A DNA stretch of 30,916 bases from VMEP01 sp964414265 (GCA_964414265.1 CAYPVT010000004.1:1-30916); one strand, 5' to 3'; shown: positions 6,863 to 13,376, counted from the first letter of the stretch. Made by a program: numbers and translations. The notes: generated by a model from the sequence alone, not told the origin.

Positions 6863-9167
6863 GGCCTTTTGGTTTTGGCAGGATAATTTTTATCTTAAAG
6901 CCAGGCCTTTTATTCAGGATTTCTATTTGCCCCTTATATTCGTCGACTATGCTTTTCACGATCCACATACCAAGACCGGTCCCGACTTCTTTGCCTGTGT
7001 TATCGACCTTTGTTGTAAAAAAAGGCTCCAAAATCTGGTAGGGGTTTTTAATATTTACGTCCAGACCCGGGCCTGTGTCCTCATAGGTTATCTGCAGGTT
7101 CTGCTTAGTCTCGGCAATCTTTATTGAGATTTTTCTTTGAGTGGCTTGTGCGCCGGGTCGTTTAAACGCATCCAAGGAGTTCGCCAAGAGGTTATTGAAT
7201 ATGCTGTCTATATCAATCGGAAAAGCGCGCAATAAATATTTACCCTGCTTCTGGCTAGGTAAAACCAAAGTCACCTTTCTGAACTCCAAAGTTTTGCTCC
7301 ATATGCCATGGAACGCTTTGAAGTATTTAAGCAGGTCAATGCTTATCCGAGTCCTCTTGTCCTTGCTGACAGAACTCAATGAAAATTGAATCCAGTTTTG
7401 AAGCTTTGCGTCTTCGTCTGCCATGTCTTTAAGCATTACAAATGGATCTTCGTGGTCTGGAAGATTCTTCAGGTTTTTCTTAGGGATGACTCTCCGGAGG
7501 ATGTCCTCCATCTGTGTATTTCTAACCTTCAAGAGTGAGCTGAGATGTTGAAGCTCGTGAGAGAACGATGTGATAATCAAACCGGCACTCGCCAATGCCC
7601 TTGAAAGTCTGAACTCCTCTTTCAGTTCCTCCTTCTCTTGATTGATTGCAATAACCGCCTTCGCTAGCTTCTCTCGGGTCGTCAGACTACCCAAGGGCTT
7701 ATCATCTTGGGGAGCGCTTGTTGTTGCGATATTTAACCCTTCGCTTTTTATCTGCTCGGTCTGATGTTTTTCATCGTATGTCAGCAACATCGGCCGCATG
7801 ACCTTATGGCGATCCTCCTCGAACTTATTGATGAGCTTCAAAATAATATTCCTGAAAGTCTCAAAAGTCTGGTTCTCCTGAAGACCCTCACGGCTGGATT
7901 TATCCTCAAAACGGATATTCGTTATTCTTGAAATCTTGATTACACCGGCAACCTGATTTGGTCGAACTCGCCATCCAGCCCCTTGCTTCGTTATACCTGC
8001 AGGGCTTATAGCAGCACGTTCTCCAAGCCCTAACCAATCAAAAGCCGCACTGCCTGTCTCCCCGTAGGGACGTATCCAAAAGTTATCCCTGAAGAGTTTT
8101 ATTCCTCCAAATCTCTTAAGCCAGTCCGATCGGTTCTTGGCCTCAAAATGTTTATAGAAAAACTTTTCTGGCTCAGTTTTATCGTAGGTTCTCTTCATAA
8201 AATAGAAGGTGAAGCTGAAGGGTCCTATGAGGTCAAGTTGATCACTGTTTGATCCGGGAAGAAGCTCATTCAGAGTGGTCTTAAGAGAAAACGATTTTTT
8301 ACGAAAAGTCTTCCTGTCGTAAGGAAATTTCTTCATCTCTGGTCGTTTGAAGATGTCGTCGTCAACAGCCTTCACATCAAATTCGTTGCGAATAATCACA
8401 ATTCGCGCATTCTTATTTTTATCCACATTTGCTACCAGTTTGTAGTCGTAGTCCTCATTGACCACCGAACTTACTTTCCCGTAAGCCTCCGGCTTCAGTG
8501 TGCTGAATAGAAATATATTAAAATTCTTCTCCTCTTCAGGAGGGGTAAGTAGTTCCAAGTCTCTATAGACCCTCTCAACCAGTTGATCATCCCAATCATC
8601 GTTTAAGCCAGATATTTTTATTACGGTTCCGTGATTGAAGTTTTTTAGTATTTGAGGCTTCTTGATTTTGGTAAATAGAGCATCGATTTTTTCCTTCAGG
8701 TTCAACTTACTTATATCTGACAAGTCCGCATTGACTTGGGCAAGGTGTGCGCCTTCTTGTTCAAAATCGGTCCAATCTACCTTCCACTCGAAGCCGTCCT
8801 GTTTTCCTTTGGGTAGAGTCAGCATTTCGCACTTTTTTCCAAGACGATCGAGGGCAAACCTACCGATGCCTTTTGCACCCGTTTTAACTCTTTTATTTCC
8901 TGTATAAAAATCCTTTAGCTTATTGCTTGTCCCGATTGTCATCCAGTGGTTTTTGATGACATCTTCAGTCATTCCGTCTCCGTTATCAATTATGTATAGG
9001 CTGGCTTTGGCTTCAGATTTGTTGTCAAAAAATACGATGCAGGAACCTGCGTCAGCGTCATAGCAATTTTTTACCAATTCAATAATGGCCCCGTCAGCGT
9101 TACTGACGTTTTCTCGGCCGATCAAACGGGCCGTCCTCGCTGAAACGTTGAAGGGTATTTTTGCCAT
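6855..9167 (-). CDS. Double-GHKL ATPase / histidine-kinase-like sensor (paraMORC-like N-terminus)
   Basis: A 770-residue soluble protein with no membrane helix. The N-terminus is a full Hsp90/MutL/MORC-type GHKL ATPase: E30 and N34 in IIELVKNCYDADA, IIDNGDGM at 59-66, and GAKGIGRFALDRLG at 97-110. A transducer-like middle follows. Residues about 520-560 resemble a histidine-kinase dimerisation helix with an H-box, FSHELQH (H537). The C-terminus is a second GHKL domain of kinase type: NNLLANSLDA at 658, DTGPGLD at 697, EPFFTTK at 714 and GTGLGMWIV at 729. So it could both change shape with ATP and phosphorylate the receiver protein encoded next. Gene spacing is 1 base from the HTH gene and an 8-base overlap with the receiver gene. 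MORC-like ATPases are known from R-M systems; use as a defence sensor here is inferred. Confidence 0.88.
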   Translation of the reverse strand: MAKIPFNVSARTARLIGRENVSNADGAIIELVKNCYDADAGSCIVFFDNKSEAKASLYIIDNGDGMTEDVIKNHWMTIGTSNKLKDFYTGNKRVKTGAKGIGRFALDRLGKKCEMLTLPKGKQDGFEWKVDWTDFEQEGAHLAQVNADLSDISKLNLKEKIDALFTKIKKPQILKNFNHGTVIKISGLNDDWDDQLVERVYRDLELLTPPEEEKNFNIFLFSTLKPEAYGKVSSVVNEDYDYKLVANVDKNKNARIVIIRNEFDVKAVDDDIFKRPEMKKFPYDRKTFRKKSFSLKTTLNELLPGSNSDQLDLIGPFSFTFYFMKRTYDKTEPEKFFYKHFEAKNRSDWLKRFGGIKLFRDNFWIRPYGETGSAAFDWLGLGERAAISPAGITKQGAGWRVRPNQVAGVIKISRITNIRFEDKSSREGLQENQTFETFRNIILKLINKFEEDRHKVMRPMLLTYDEKHQTEQIKSEGLNIATTSAPQDDKPLGSLTTREKLAKAVIAINQEKEELKEEFRLSRALASAGLIITSFSHELQHLSSLLKVRNTQMEDILRRVIPKKNLKNLPDHEDPFVMLKDMADEDAKLQNWIQFSLSSVSKDKRTRISIDLLKYFKAFHGIWSKTLEFRKVTLVLPSQKQGKYLLRAFPIDIDSIFNNLLANSLDAFKRPGAQATQRKISIKIAETKQNLQITYEDTGPGLDVNIKNPYQILEPFFTTKVDNTGKEVGTGLGMWIVKSIVDEYKGQIEILNKRPGFKIKIILPKPKGHD

Positions 9168-9168
9168 A

Positions 9169-9363
9169 TCAATTATCTTTTTGATTGCTTGTTTGCTCCA
9201 AAAAATTATCGAGGTCAGACTGCTTGATTCTCCATACGCCGATCTTGGAAGCTTTAAGCTTCCCAGATTCGATATATCGATTCACCGAGCGCGTACTGAC
9301 TCGGAGAATCGTTGCCACCTCCTCAATGGTCAAGAGTTTTTCGTTTGGTTTAGCAGACATCAT
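9169..9363 (-). CDS. Excisionase-type helix-turn-helix DNA-binding protein
   Basis: A 64-residue protein with the MerR/excisionase-type fold: LLTIEEVATILRVSTRSVNRYIESGKL, then KASKIGVWRIKQSDLDNFL. This is the usual helix-turn-helix plus wing used by small excisionases and regulators. It is the first gene of the leftward five-gene operon, one base ahead of the ATPase/kinase gene. The start ATG at 9363 has a Shine-Dalgarno site (AAGGA at 9376-9372, 8 bases away) and a promoter upstream. It probably controls the operon, perhaps by binding the repeats in its own promoter. A role as recombinase partner is possible but the recombinase is over 2 kb away. Confidence 0.85.
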   Translation of the reverse strand: MMSAKPNEKLLTIEEVATILRVSTRSVNRYIESGKLKASKIGVWRIKQSDLDNFLEQTSNQKDN

Positions 9364-9385
9364 ATTGCAAATCCTTCACAAAAAT

Positions 9386-9418
9386 ATTCTACTACTTTGT
9401 GGCAAAAATGGCAAAAAT
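9386..9418 (-). promoter_or_regulatory. Promoter of the candidate defence operon with tandem repeats
   Basis: On the minus strand, TTGCCA (9414-9409), a 17-bp spacer and TAGAAT (9391-9386) form a good promoter. The leader is about 20 bases and carries the AAGGA ribosome site. The 9-base unit TTTTTGCCA occurs twice in direct tandem, covering the -35 and the start of the spacer (about 9418-9401). That is a natural place for a repressor such as the HTH protein encoded first in the operon. Confidence 0.7.
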
Positions 9419-9544
9419 TGTCATAAGAGTATTTACTCAAAATTATCTGTCCACAGCCGGTCCTTGACCGGCGCTGCGCGACTTCGCTAGAATGTAGGTA
9501 CTAGATTGGTCCGAGTGAGACTCCAAAGCTGATAGGTACGAATG

Positions 9545-9575
9545 ACGGGACACCGATAATACGAGGTCCCGTTTT
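9545..9575 (+). terminator. Possible intrinsic terminator or leader hairpin
   Basis: A 7-bp stem (ACGGGAC / GTCCCGT) with a 14-nt loop, followed by TTTT on the plus strand. The loop is long and no gene lies directly upstream on this strand, so it could end a small untranslated transcript. Confidence 0.4.
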
Positions 9576-9646
9576 GCGTTCTCGTTTGTAATCCCTCTGC
9601 GGCTAAGGCCCAGATTCGAAACCGATCCATTTTGATGTGACCGACT

Positions 9647-9678
9647 AAGGCTAGCACCACAGCAGGGGCTAGCCTTTT
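9647..9678 (+). terminator. Terminator-like hairpin directly before the 66-residue gene
   Basis: A 9-bp stem, AAGGCTAGC with GCTAGCCTT, encloses a 12-nt loop and ends in TTTT. The next base is the A of the ATG at 9679. A terminator-like stem ending at a start codon suggests attenuation or control of translation of the replication genes. That role is inference; the hairpin itself is plain. Confidence 0.55.
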
Positions 9679-9879
9679 ATGTTACCCCAAGAAGCAATCC
9701 AAGAATTCAAAGACCTGTACGAAAAGCGCTACGGCGTGAAGCTTTCTGATGAGGAAGCTTCTTTGCGTGCGAATAATCTTTTTAAGCTCTACAAGATCAC
9801 CTATCTAGGTGAGCCAAACATCGGTGACTTCAAAGAAAAAGTAGTGAAAAGTCATGACCTCAACACTAACCACAATTAG
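9679..9879 (+). CDS. Small conserved-looking protein of unknown function, replication module
   Basis: A 66-residue, mostly helical acidic-basic protein with the core QEAIQEFKDLYEKRYGVKLS and DEEASLRANNLFKLYKITY. I do not recognise a named family, although similar small ORFs seem typical of CPR mobile elements (from memory, unverified). An in-frame stop just upstream leaves ATG 9679 as the only start. It has no Shine-Dalgarno site and begins right after a hairpin ending in TTTT. It overlaps the SpoVG-like gene by 26 bases, so it belongs to the same operon as the initiator-like gene. Confidence 0.65.
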   Translation: MLPQEAIQEFKDLYEKRYGVKLSDEEASLRANNLFKLYKITYLGEPNIGDFKEKVVKSHDLNTNHN

Positions 9880-10162
9880 CGAAATACAGTTCTACCCGGT
9901 CAAACCCCAAGATGGTCTGCTTGGGTTTGTTTCGTTTGTGCTCGACGGCAAATTCTGGATGGGATCGGTTGCTGTGTTCACTCGTAGAGAGGGTGGGTAC
10001 CGCCTTGTGTACCCAACGCGCAAAGTAGCCGGGCAGAACATCAACGTCTTTCATCCGATAAACCCTGAAGTCGGCTTGCTGGTCGAGCAAGCTGTTAGTG
10101 AAAAAGTAGCCGAAATATTTAGTGAACAATATGAATCAGCCGAACCGGAAACGGGACAATAA
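9854..10162 (+). CDS. SpoVG-like protein
   Basis: A 102-residue protein that matches the SpoVG layout. An N-terminal strand region (SEIQFYPVKPQDGLLGFVSFVLDGKFWMGSVAVFTR) is followed by YRLVYPTRK, then the family signature region NVFHPINPEVGLLVEQAVSEKV, equivalent to the HPIN-containing helix of SpoVG. Known SpoVG proteins bind DNA or RNA and act as global regulators in Firmicutes. Here the gene lies in an operon with the small gene before it (26-base overlap) and the winged-helix gene after it (32-base overlap). A role in controlling or assisting plasmid replication is inferred. It is slightly longer than the usual 80-100 residues and has an acidic C-terminal tail. Confidence 0.75.
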   Translation: MTSTLTTISEIQFYPVKPQDGLLGFVSFVLDGKFWMGSVAVFTRREGGYRLVYPTRKVAGQNINVFHPINPEVGLLVEQAVSEKVAEIFSEQYESAEPETGQ

Positions 10163-10559
10163 GCACTCGAACTTCTTTATAGCTCCGCACACGGTATTCG
10201 ATGATGACCGCTTGCGTAGCACACTTACGCACGCTGAGCGAGATTTTCTTATCGCGCTCTGCCACCTCTCGAATCGATATGCCGACAATGACGGCTGGTT
10301 CTGGCACACGGATAAATCTTTTAATACACGCAAAGGCAAAGAGCGCGGCTTCGAGGCATATGGCTTCGGCACGTCGACCTGTAAACGCGTTCGCAAGCGA
10401 CTCGTCGCGCTCGGCCTTATCGAGACGAAACAAGATTCACCGGAACACGGCCATTGGCCCGGAACGCAGTACCGCATTTGTCCACACCTTATGAGCACCG
10501 GAGACCATAGTGGTCTCCGGTCAGGGACCACTATGGTCCCTCGCCCGAGACCACCATGA
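10131..10559 (+). CDS. Winged-helix protein, probable replication initiator
   Basis: About 142 residues. FFIAPHTVFDDDRLRSTLTHAERDFLIALCHLSNRY is followed by WFWHTDKSFNTRKG, then STCKRVRKRLVALGLIETKQ as recognition helix and GTQYRI as the wing. This is the helix-turn-helix style of plasmid and phage replication initiators. The C-terminus (about residue 120 on) is coded by the palindromes at 10497-10541 and looks unstructured (ending MVPRPRPP). An in-frame GTG at 10122 is an alternative start. The gene overlaps the SpoVG-like gene and is followed by an AT-rich stretch, a DnaA box and iterons, which is why I favour an initiator. It has no close family I can name. Confidence 0.65.
   Translation: MNQPNRKRDNKHSNFFIAPHTVFDDDRLRSTLTHAERDFLIALCHLSNRYADNDGWFWHTDKSFNTRKGKERGFEAYGFGTSTCKRVRKRLVALGLIETKQDSPEHGHWPGTQYRICPHLMSTGDHSGLRSGTTMVPRPRPP
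10497..10541. repeat. Twin perfect palindromes at the end of the initiator-like gene
   Basis: Two adjacent hairpins share the core GACCA-N3-TGGTC. The first (10497-10521) has an 11-bp perfect stem, ACCGGAGACCA, with loop TAG. The second (10523-10541) has an 8-bp perfect stem, AGGGACCA, with loop CTA. The loops are each other's reverse complement. A partial third unit (GAGACCACCATG) follows at about 10547-10558. No T-run follows, so they are not simple terminators. They could be binding sites for the winged-helix protein or part of an origin. Confidence 0.85.
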
Positions 10560-10622
10560 ACCCCTTACTAAGACTTAAGAAATAAAAAGAATTATTAAGA
10601 CCCTCTAACCTTCTGTGGATAA
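10560..10622. other. AT-rich stretch with consensus DnaA box (probable origin element)
   Basis: Bases about 10566-10599 are strongly AT-rich, with TTAAGA repeated. At 10614-10622 lies TGTGGATAA, the exact complement of the DnaA box TTATCCACA. A second, one-mismatch box (TTGTCCACA) lies inside the preceding gene at 10478-10486 and could be chance. Next to the iterons this matches a plasmid-type origin with a melting region. Confidence 0.7.
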
Positions 10623-10680
10623 CCATGAAAAAAGCGATATCTATAGCCTCAAAAACGCCAACCAAACCCTTAAAACGGGC

Positions 10681-10807
10681 TTGGGTGAACCTTGGGCAAA
10701 ACTGGGGTAGAAATCGATATATGGATGAGGGTAAAACGTGGGTGAAATGGGGGTGGAAAATCGACCCTACAGGGTTGGATGAAAGTTGGATAAAACTTGG
10801 ATGGAAA
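10681..10807 (+). repeat. Iteron array: nine 11-bp repeats in three triplets
   Basis: Nine 11-bp units, consensus TTGGRTRAAAC, form three head-to-tail triplets at 10681-10713, 10727-10759 and 10775-10807, separated by 13 and 15 bp. G3, G4 and A9 never vary. The third unit of each triplet ends in a variant (TTGGATGGAAA type). Eleven bp is about one helical turn, so the sites face the same side. Since 11 is not a multiple of 3, the repeat is at the DNA level, not a protein repeat. Iterons bind replication initiators in many plasmids; that function here is inferred. Confidence 0.85.
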
Positions 10808-11014
10808 AGCGCGCAAAGCACCCCAGACAAAAGGCGGACAGAATCGGTACAGATTTCGGTATCGCGTCGGGGACGCGACGGGTATATGTCGGGGGTTTCC
10901 CTCGGAAGGGGGTTATACAACAGGCGACCAAAAGGCGACCAGTATTTGACTTCCTTGGACCTTGGGACCAGTGTTGTGAGAGGCAGGCATTAACAATTAA
11001 CTTAGTGAAAATAT
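10808..11014. other. Non-coding interval after the iterons
   Basis: No gene is seen. A perfect hairpin TCGCGTC-GGG-GACGCGA lies at 10862-10878. AGGCGACCA is repeated directly at 10922-10930 and 10933-10941, again with an 11-bp period. A possible -35 (TTGACT) lies near 10946. An open frame at 10625-10993 covers the iterons but is an artefact of the repeats. Confidence 0.5.
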
Positions 11015-11719
11015 ATGACAAAAACAGCAACAAACGGCGTAATTGCCCTCGTAGCGGTCGCGATACTCGCGGTCGGCGGTTATTACGCTTTCGTACGCAG
11101 TACAGCGCATTCGGGCAACGTGGCCCCAGTAGAAGGCTCCGTGAGCCAGACAGACTTAAGCCAGGCAACAGCATCTCTCAAGAGCGCAATTGAGGCATCT
11201 GGGGGCGCGGCCTTCAGCTTTCAAGCACAGCCGACCTACGGCCACTATGCCAACTTCGGCATCGTGAAGCAGGTCAACGAAGTAAAGAGCGTCGGACTCG
11301 TGGATGAAATGGCGCTCACTTTCCGAGGCAAGACCGATAACGAAAATGCAGAGGTTGATCCAAAGACCGGGCAAGTGGTGTCCTTCCACCGCGAAACAAA
11401 CTACGGCGATGTCGCCAAGACGCAGACGCAACTCGAAGCGGACGTCCGTTCATTCCTCGCAAAGGTGTACCCGAACTTCACGCAGGTCGAGCCGACGCTC
11501 ACCTTCGAAAACAACAGCAAGACCGGCCGACCCGAGGGCAGCAACATCTTCTTTACCTGGAATGACAACAATTATCAGAAGCAACTGCCGAACGGCGTCG
11601 AAGCGGAACGGGCACCATTCATCCAAGTCGGCATCACCTCGACCGGGTACATCTTCAGCTACAACAACACCATCGACCTCTACCGCAACGCGCTGAAGGA
11701 ATTTAACCTCACGCAATAA
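11015..11719 (+). CDS. Membrane-anchored protein with a PepSY-like region, unknown function
   Basis: A 234-residue protein. Residues about 8-27 form one membrane anchor or uncleaved signal (GVIALVAVAILAVGGYYAFV), so the rest should face outside. The segment AEVDPKTGQVVSFHRE resembles the PepSY-type strand pair seen in inhibitors and extracytoplasmic sensors. The C-terminus (FIQVGITSTGYIFSYNN) has a second similar strand pattern. I cannot name a family with confidence. It lies between the replication module and the recombinase gene, in the same direction and two bases before the latter, so it is probably cargo of the element. It has no Shine-Dalgarno site. Confidence 0.7.
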   Translation: MTKTATNGVIALVAVAILAVGGYYAFVRSTAHSGNVAPVEGSVSQTDLSQATASLKSAIEASGGAAFSFQAQPTYGHYANFGIVKQVNEVKSVGLVDEMALTFRGKTDNENAEVDPKTGQVVSFHRETNYGDVAKTQTQLEADVRSFLAKVYPNFTQVEPTLTFENNSKTGRPEGSNIFFTWNDNNYQKQLPNGVEAERAPFIQVGITSTGYIFSYNNTIDLYRNALKEFNLTQ

Positions 11720-11721
11720 CT

Positions 11722-13320
11722 ATGAACCAGGAAGTACAACCGAAACTTAAGTACTTCCTTTACGCTCGAAAATCCTCCGAACAAGAAGATAGACAAGTCC
11801 TCTCGATAGACTCGCAAAAGAGCGAATTGGAAGCACTCGCAAAACGGGAAAAGCTCCATATCGTGGAGCGTCTCGAAGAATCCTACTCGGCCAAAGCGCC
11901 GGGACGCGAGATATTCAACGCGATCATGAAGCGCATCGAGAAGGGCGAAGCCGAAGGCATCATCGCGTGGCATCCGAACAGGCTCTCGCGCAATTCGGTA
12001 GACACTGGCTACCTCGTGTATCTGATGGATCTAAACAAGCTGCAAGATATACGCACACCCGGGCAAGCATATAGAAATACGCCAAACGATAAATTTCTTC
12101 TCAATCTCCTGTGCAGCCAGGCGAAACTTGAGAACGACAACAAAGGCATCGACGTGAAGCGCGGTCTCCGGCGCAAGGTAGAGATGGGCTGGCACCCCGG
12201 CCCGGCACCGATCGGCTACATGAATACGCCAGACAAGATGAAAGGCTTCAAGACGATCCGCAAAGACCCGAAGATGTTTCCGATAATTCGCAAGATGTAC
12301 GACTTGATTCTTGGTGGTACCTATACATCGCCTAGAGTCTACGAGGTCGCGGTCAATCAGTGGGGATTAAAGAAATTGGCGCGGAGCGGTTTCTATCGTG
12401 TCCTCTACAACCCCTTCTACTACGGTTGGTTTGAATGGCCACAAGGCTCGGGCAACTGGCATAAGGGCAAGCACGAACCGATGATCACGCGCGAGGAATA
12501 CGACAAGGTCCAAGACCTTCTCGGCCGTGGCAATAAACCCAAACCCGAGACGTACACCTTCTCCTACACCGGCATGATCCGCTGCGGAGAGTGTGGGTGC
12601 ATGGTCACGGCCGAGCACAAGACCAAGCGACCCAAGAACGGCAAGGTTCACCGCTACATTTACTATCACTGCACCAAGCGCAAAGGTCCCTGCAAGCAGA
12701 AATGCATCGAGGTAAAGGAGTTGGAGAAACAAGTTGTGAAAACACTGGGGAAAGTCCGACCCCCTGAAGAATTCCACAGCTGGGCAATGAAGTGGTTGCA
12801 GAACGAAAACGGACGCGAGGCATCCGATCGTAACGCGACCCTCGCGAATCAGCAGAAAAACTACGAAGCGTGCGTGCGGAAGGTCGATACTCTCATCGAC
12901 ATGCGTGCTGCAGGAGAAATAAGCGAGGAAGAATTCACGCGCAAGAAATCAGAGATCAACCAAGAGAAAGCAAAGCTCCACGAACTTTTGAATGATACCG
13001 ACGCTCGGGTGGACAGCTGGCTTCAGACGGCTGACAGCGTGCTCACATTCGCCAGCGATGCCAAAGAAGCCTTCACCGAAAGAGGCCAGCATGCCCGAAA
13101 AGTCATTTTGTCCGCTCTCGGTTCGAACCTCCTGCTAAAAGACAAAATAGTAAGCATTGACACCGATTCTGCGCTTTTGCCGATGATTCTTGTCTCAAAT
13201 TCGTCAGAGCAAAAATCCGACGCGTTCGAACCTCCTAAACACGGCCCCAATAAAGGGAAAAGCGCCGCTTTTGGCGACGCTAATCCCAACTGGCTCCGGA
13301 GACAGGATTCGAACCTGTGA
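11722..13320 (+). CDS. Large serine recombinase (integrase of the element)
   Basis: A 532-residue site-specific recombinase. The N-terminal resolvase domain begins YFLYARKSSEQEDRQVLSID, with the likely nucleophile S18. The recombinase domain follows (about 130-260, with RRKVEMGWHPGPAPIGY and GFYRVLYNPFYYG). A zinc ribbon starts near residue 288 (CGECGCM ... YYHCTKRKGPCKQKC), followed by a coiled coil. The last residues, WLRRQDSNL, are translated from the 3' half of tRNA-Asn on the other strand, and the stop codon lies inside the tRNA. The chromosome therefore supplies the end of the ORF after integration. It is the last gene of the element. ATG 11722 is two bases past the previous stop. Confidence 0.93.
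   Translation: MNQEVQPKLKYFLYARKSSEQEDRQVLSIDSQKSELEALAKREKLHIVERLEESYSAKAPGREIFNAIMKRIEKGEAEGIIAWHPNRLSRNSVDTGYLVYLMDLNKLQDIRTPGQAYRNTPNDKFLLNLLCSQAKLENDNKGIDVKRGLRRKVEMGWHPGPAPIGYMNTPDKMKGFKTIRKDPKMFPIIRKMYDLILGGTYTSPRVYEVAVNQWGLKKLARSGFYRVLYNPFYYGWFEWPQGSGNWHKGKHEPMITREEYDKVQDLLGRGNKPKPETYTFSYTGMIRCGECGCMVTAEHKTKRPKNGKVHRYIYYHCTKRKGPCKQKCIEVKELEKQVVKTLGKVRPPEEFHSWAMKWLQNENGREASDRNATLANQQKNYEACVRKVDTLIDMRAAGEISEEEFTRKKSEINQEKAKLHELLNDTDARVDSWLQTADSVLTFASDAKEAFTERGQHARKVILSALGSNLLLKDKIVSIDTDSALLPMILVSNSSEQKSDAFEPPKHGPNKGKSAAFGDANPNWLRRQDSNL
13291..13320. other. Probable right attachment site (attR) within tRNA-Asn
   Basis: The recombinase ORF enters the tRNA-Asn gene here and stops at 13320. 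Everything left of the tRNA is accessory and everything right of it is core, so the crossover is probably in the tRNA 3' half. Serine recombinases need only a very short core, so a long repeat at the other end is not expected. I found no clear partner in the window. Confidence 0.45.
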
Positions 13321-13365
13321 CCAATCGCTTAACAGGCGACCGCTCTACCGCTGAGCTACTCCGGA
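13291..13365 (-). tRNA. tRNA-Asn (GTT)
   Basis: Read on the minus strand, acceptor arms TCCGGAG and CTCCGGA pair fully. The D-arm is GCTC-AGCGGTA-GAGC. The anticodon loop CTGTTAA gives anticodon GTT (asparagine), inside the stem GTCGC/GCGAT. The T-arm is ACAGG-TTCGAAT-CCTGT. The discriminator base is G, and CCA is encoded at the 3' end. This is the insertion target of the element: the 3' end faces the recombinase gene, whose ORF reads into it. The gene appears intact. Confidence 0.97.
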
Positions 13366-13376
13366 ATATGGAGTTT

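Larger units (their letters stand above)
9419..9678. other. Structured non-coding interval between defence operon and replication module
   Basis: No gene is seen. The stretch has three clear hairpins: GCCGGTC-CTT-GACCGGC at 9456-9472, ACGGGAC with GTCCCGT at 9545-9551 and 9566-9572, and AAGGCTAGC with GCTAGCCTT at 9647-9655 and 9668-9676. It could hold the promoter and leader of the rightward operon or a structured RNA. No tRNA fold closes, despite TTCGAA-containing bits. Confidence 0.45.

Noticed and set aside
9611..9625. GATTCGAA segment as a possible second attachment site
   Set aside because: Only about eight bases match the tRNA-Asn T-loop region, which is a common palindromic sequence; flanks differ.
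10919..10929. AACAGGCGACC, identical to 11 bases of tRNA-Asn (13330-13340)
   Set aside because: It matches the anticodon-arm region rather than the probable crossover side. An 11-base match over 13 kb is not surprising by chance, and it is part of a local direct repeat.
10625..10993. Open frame of 122 codons with a tryptophan/glycine-rich repeat
   Set aside because: The repeat is an 11-bp DNA repeat whose frame rotates, so the protein pattern is a by-product of the iterons. No ribosome site or family.
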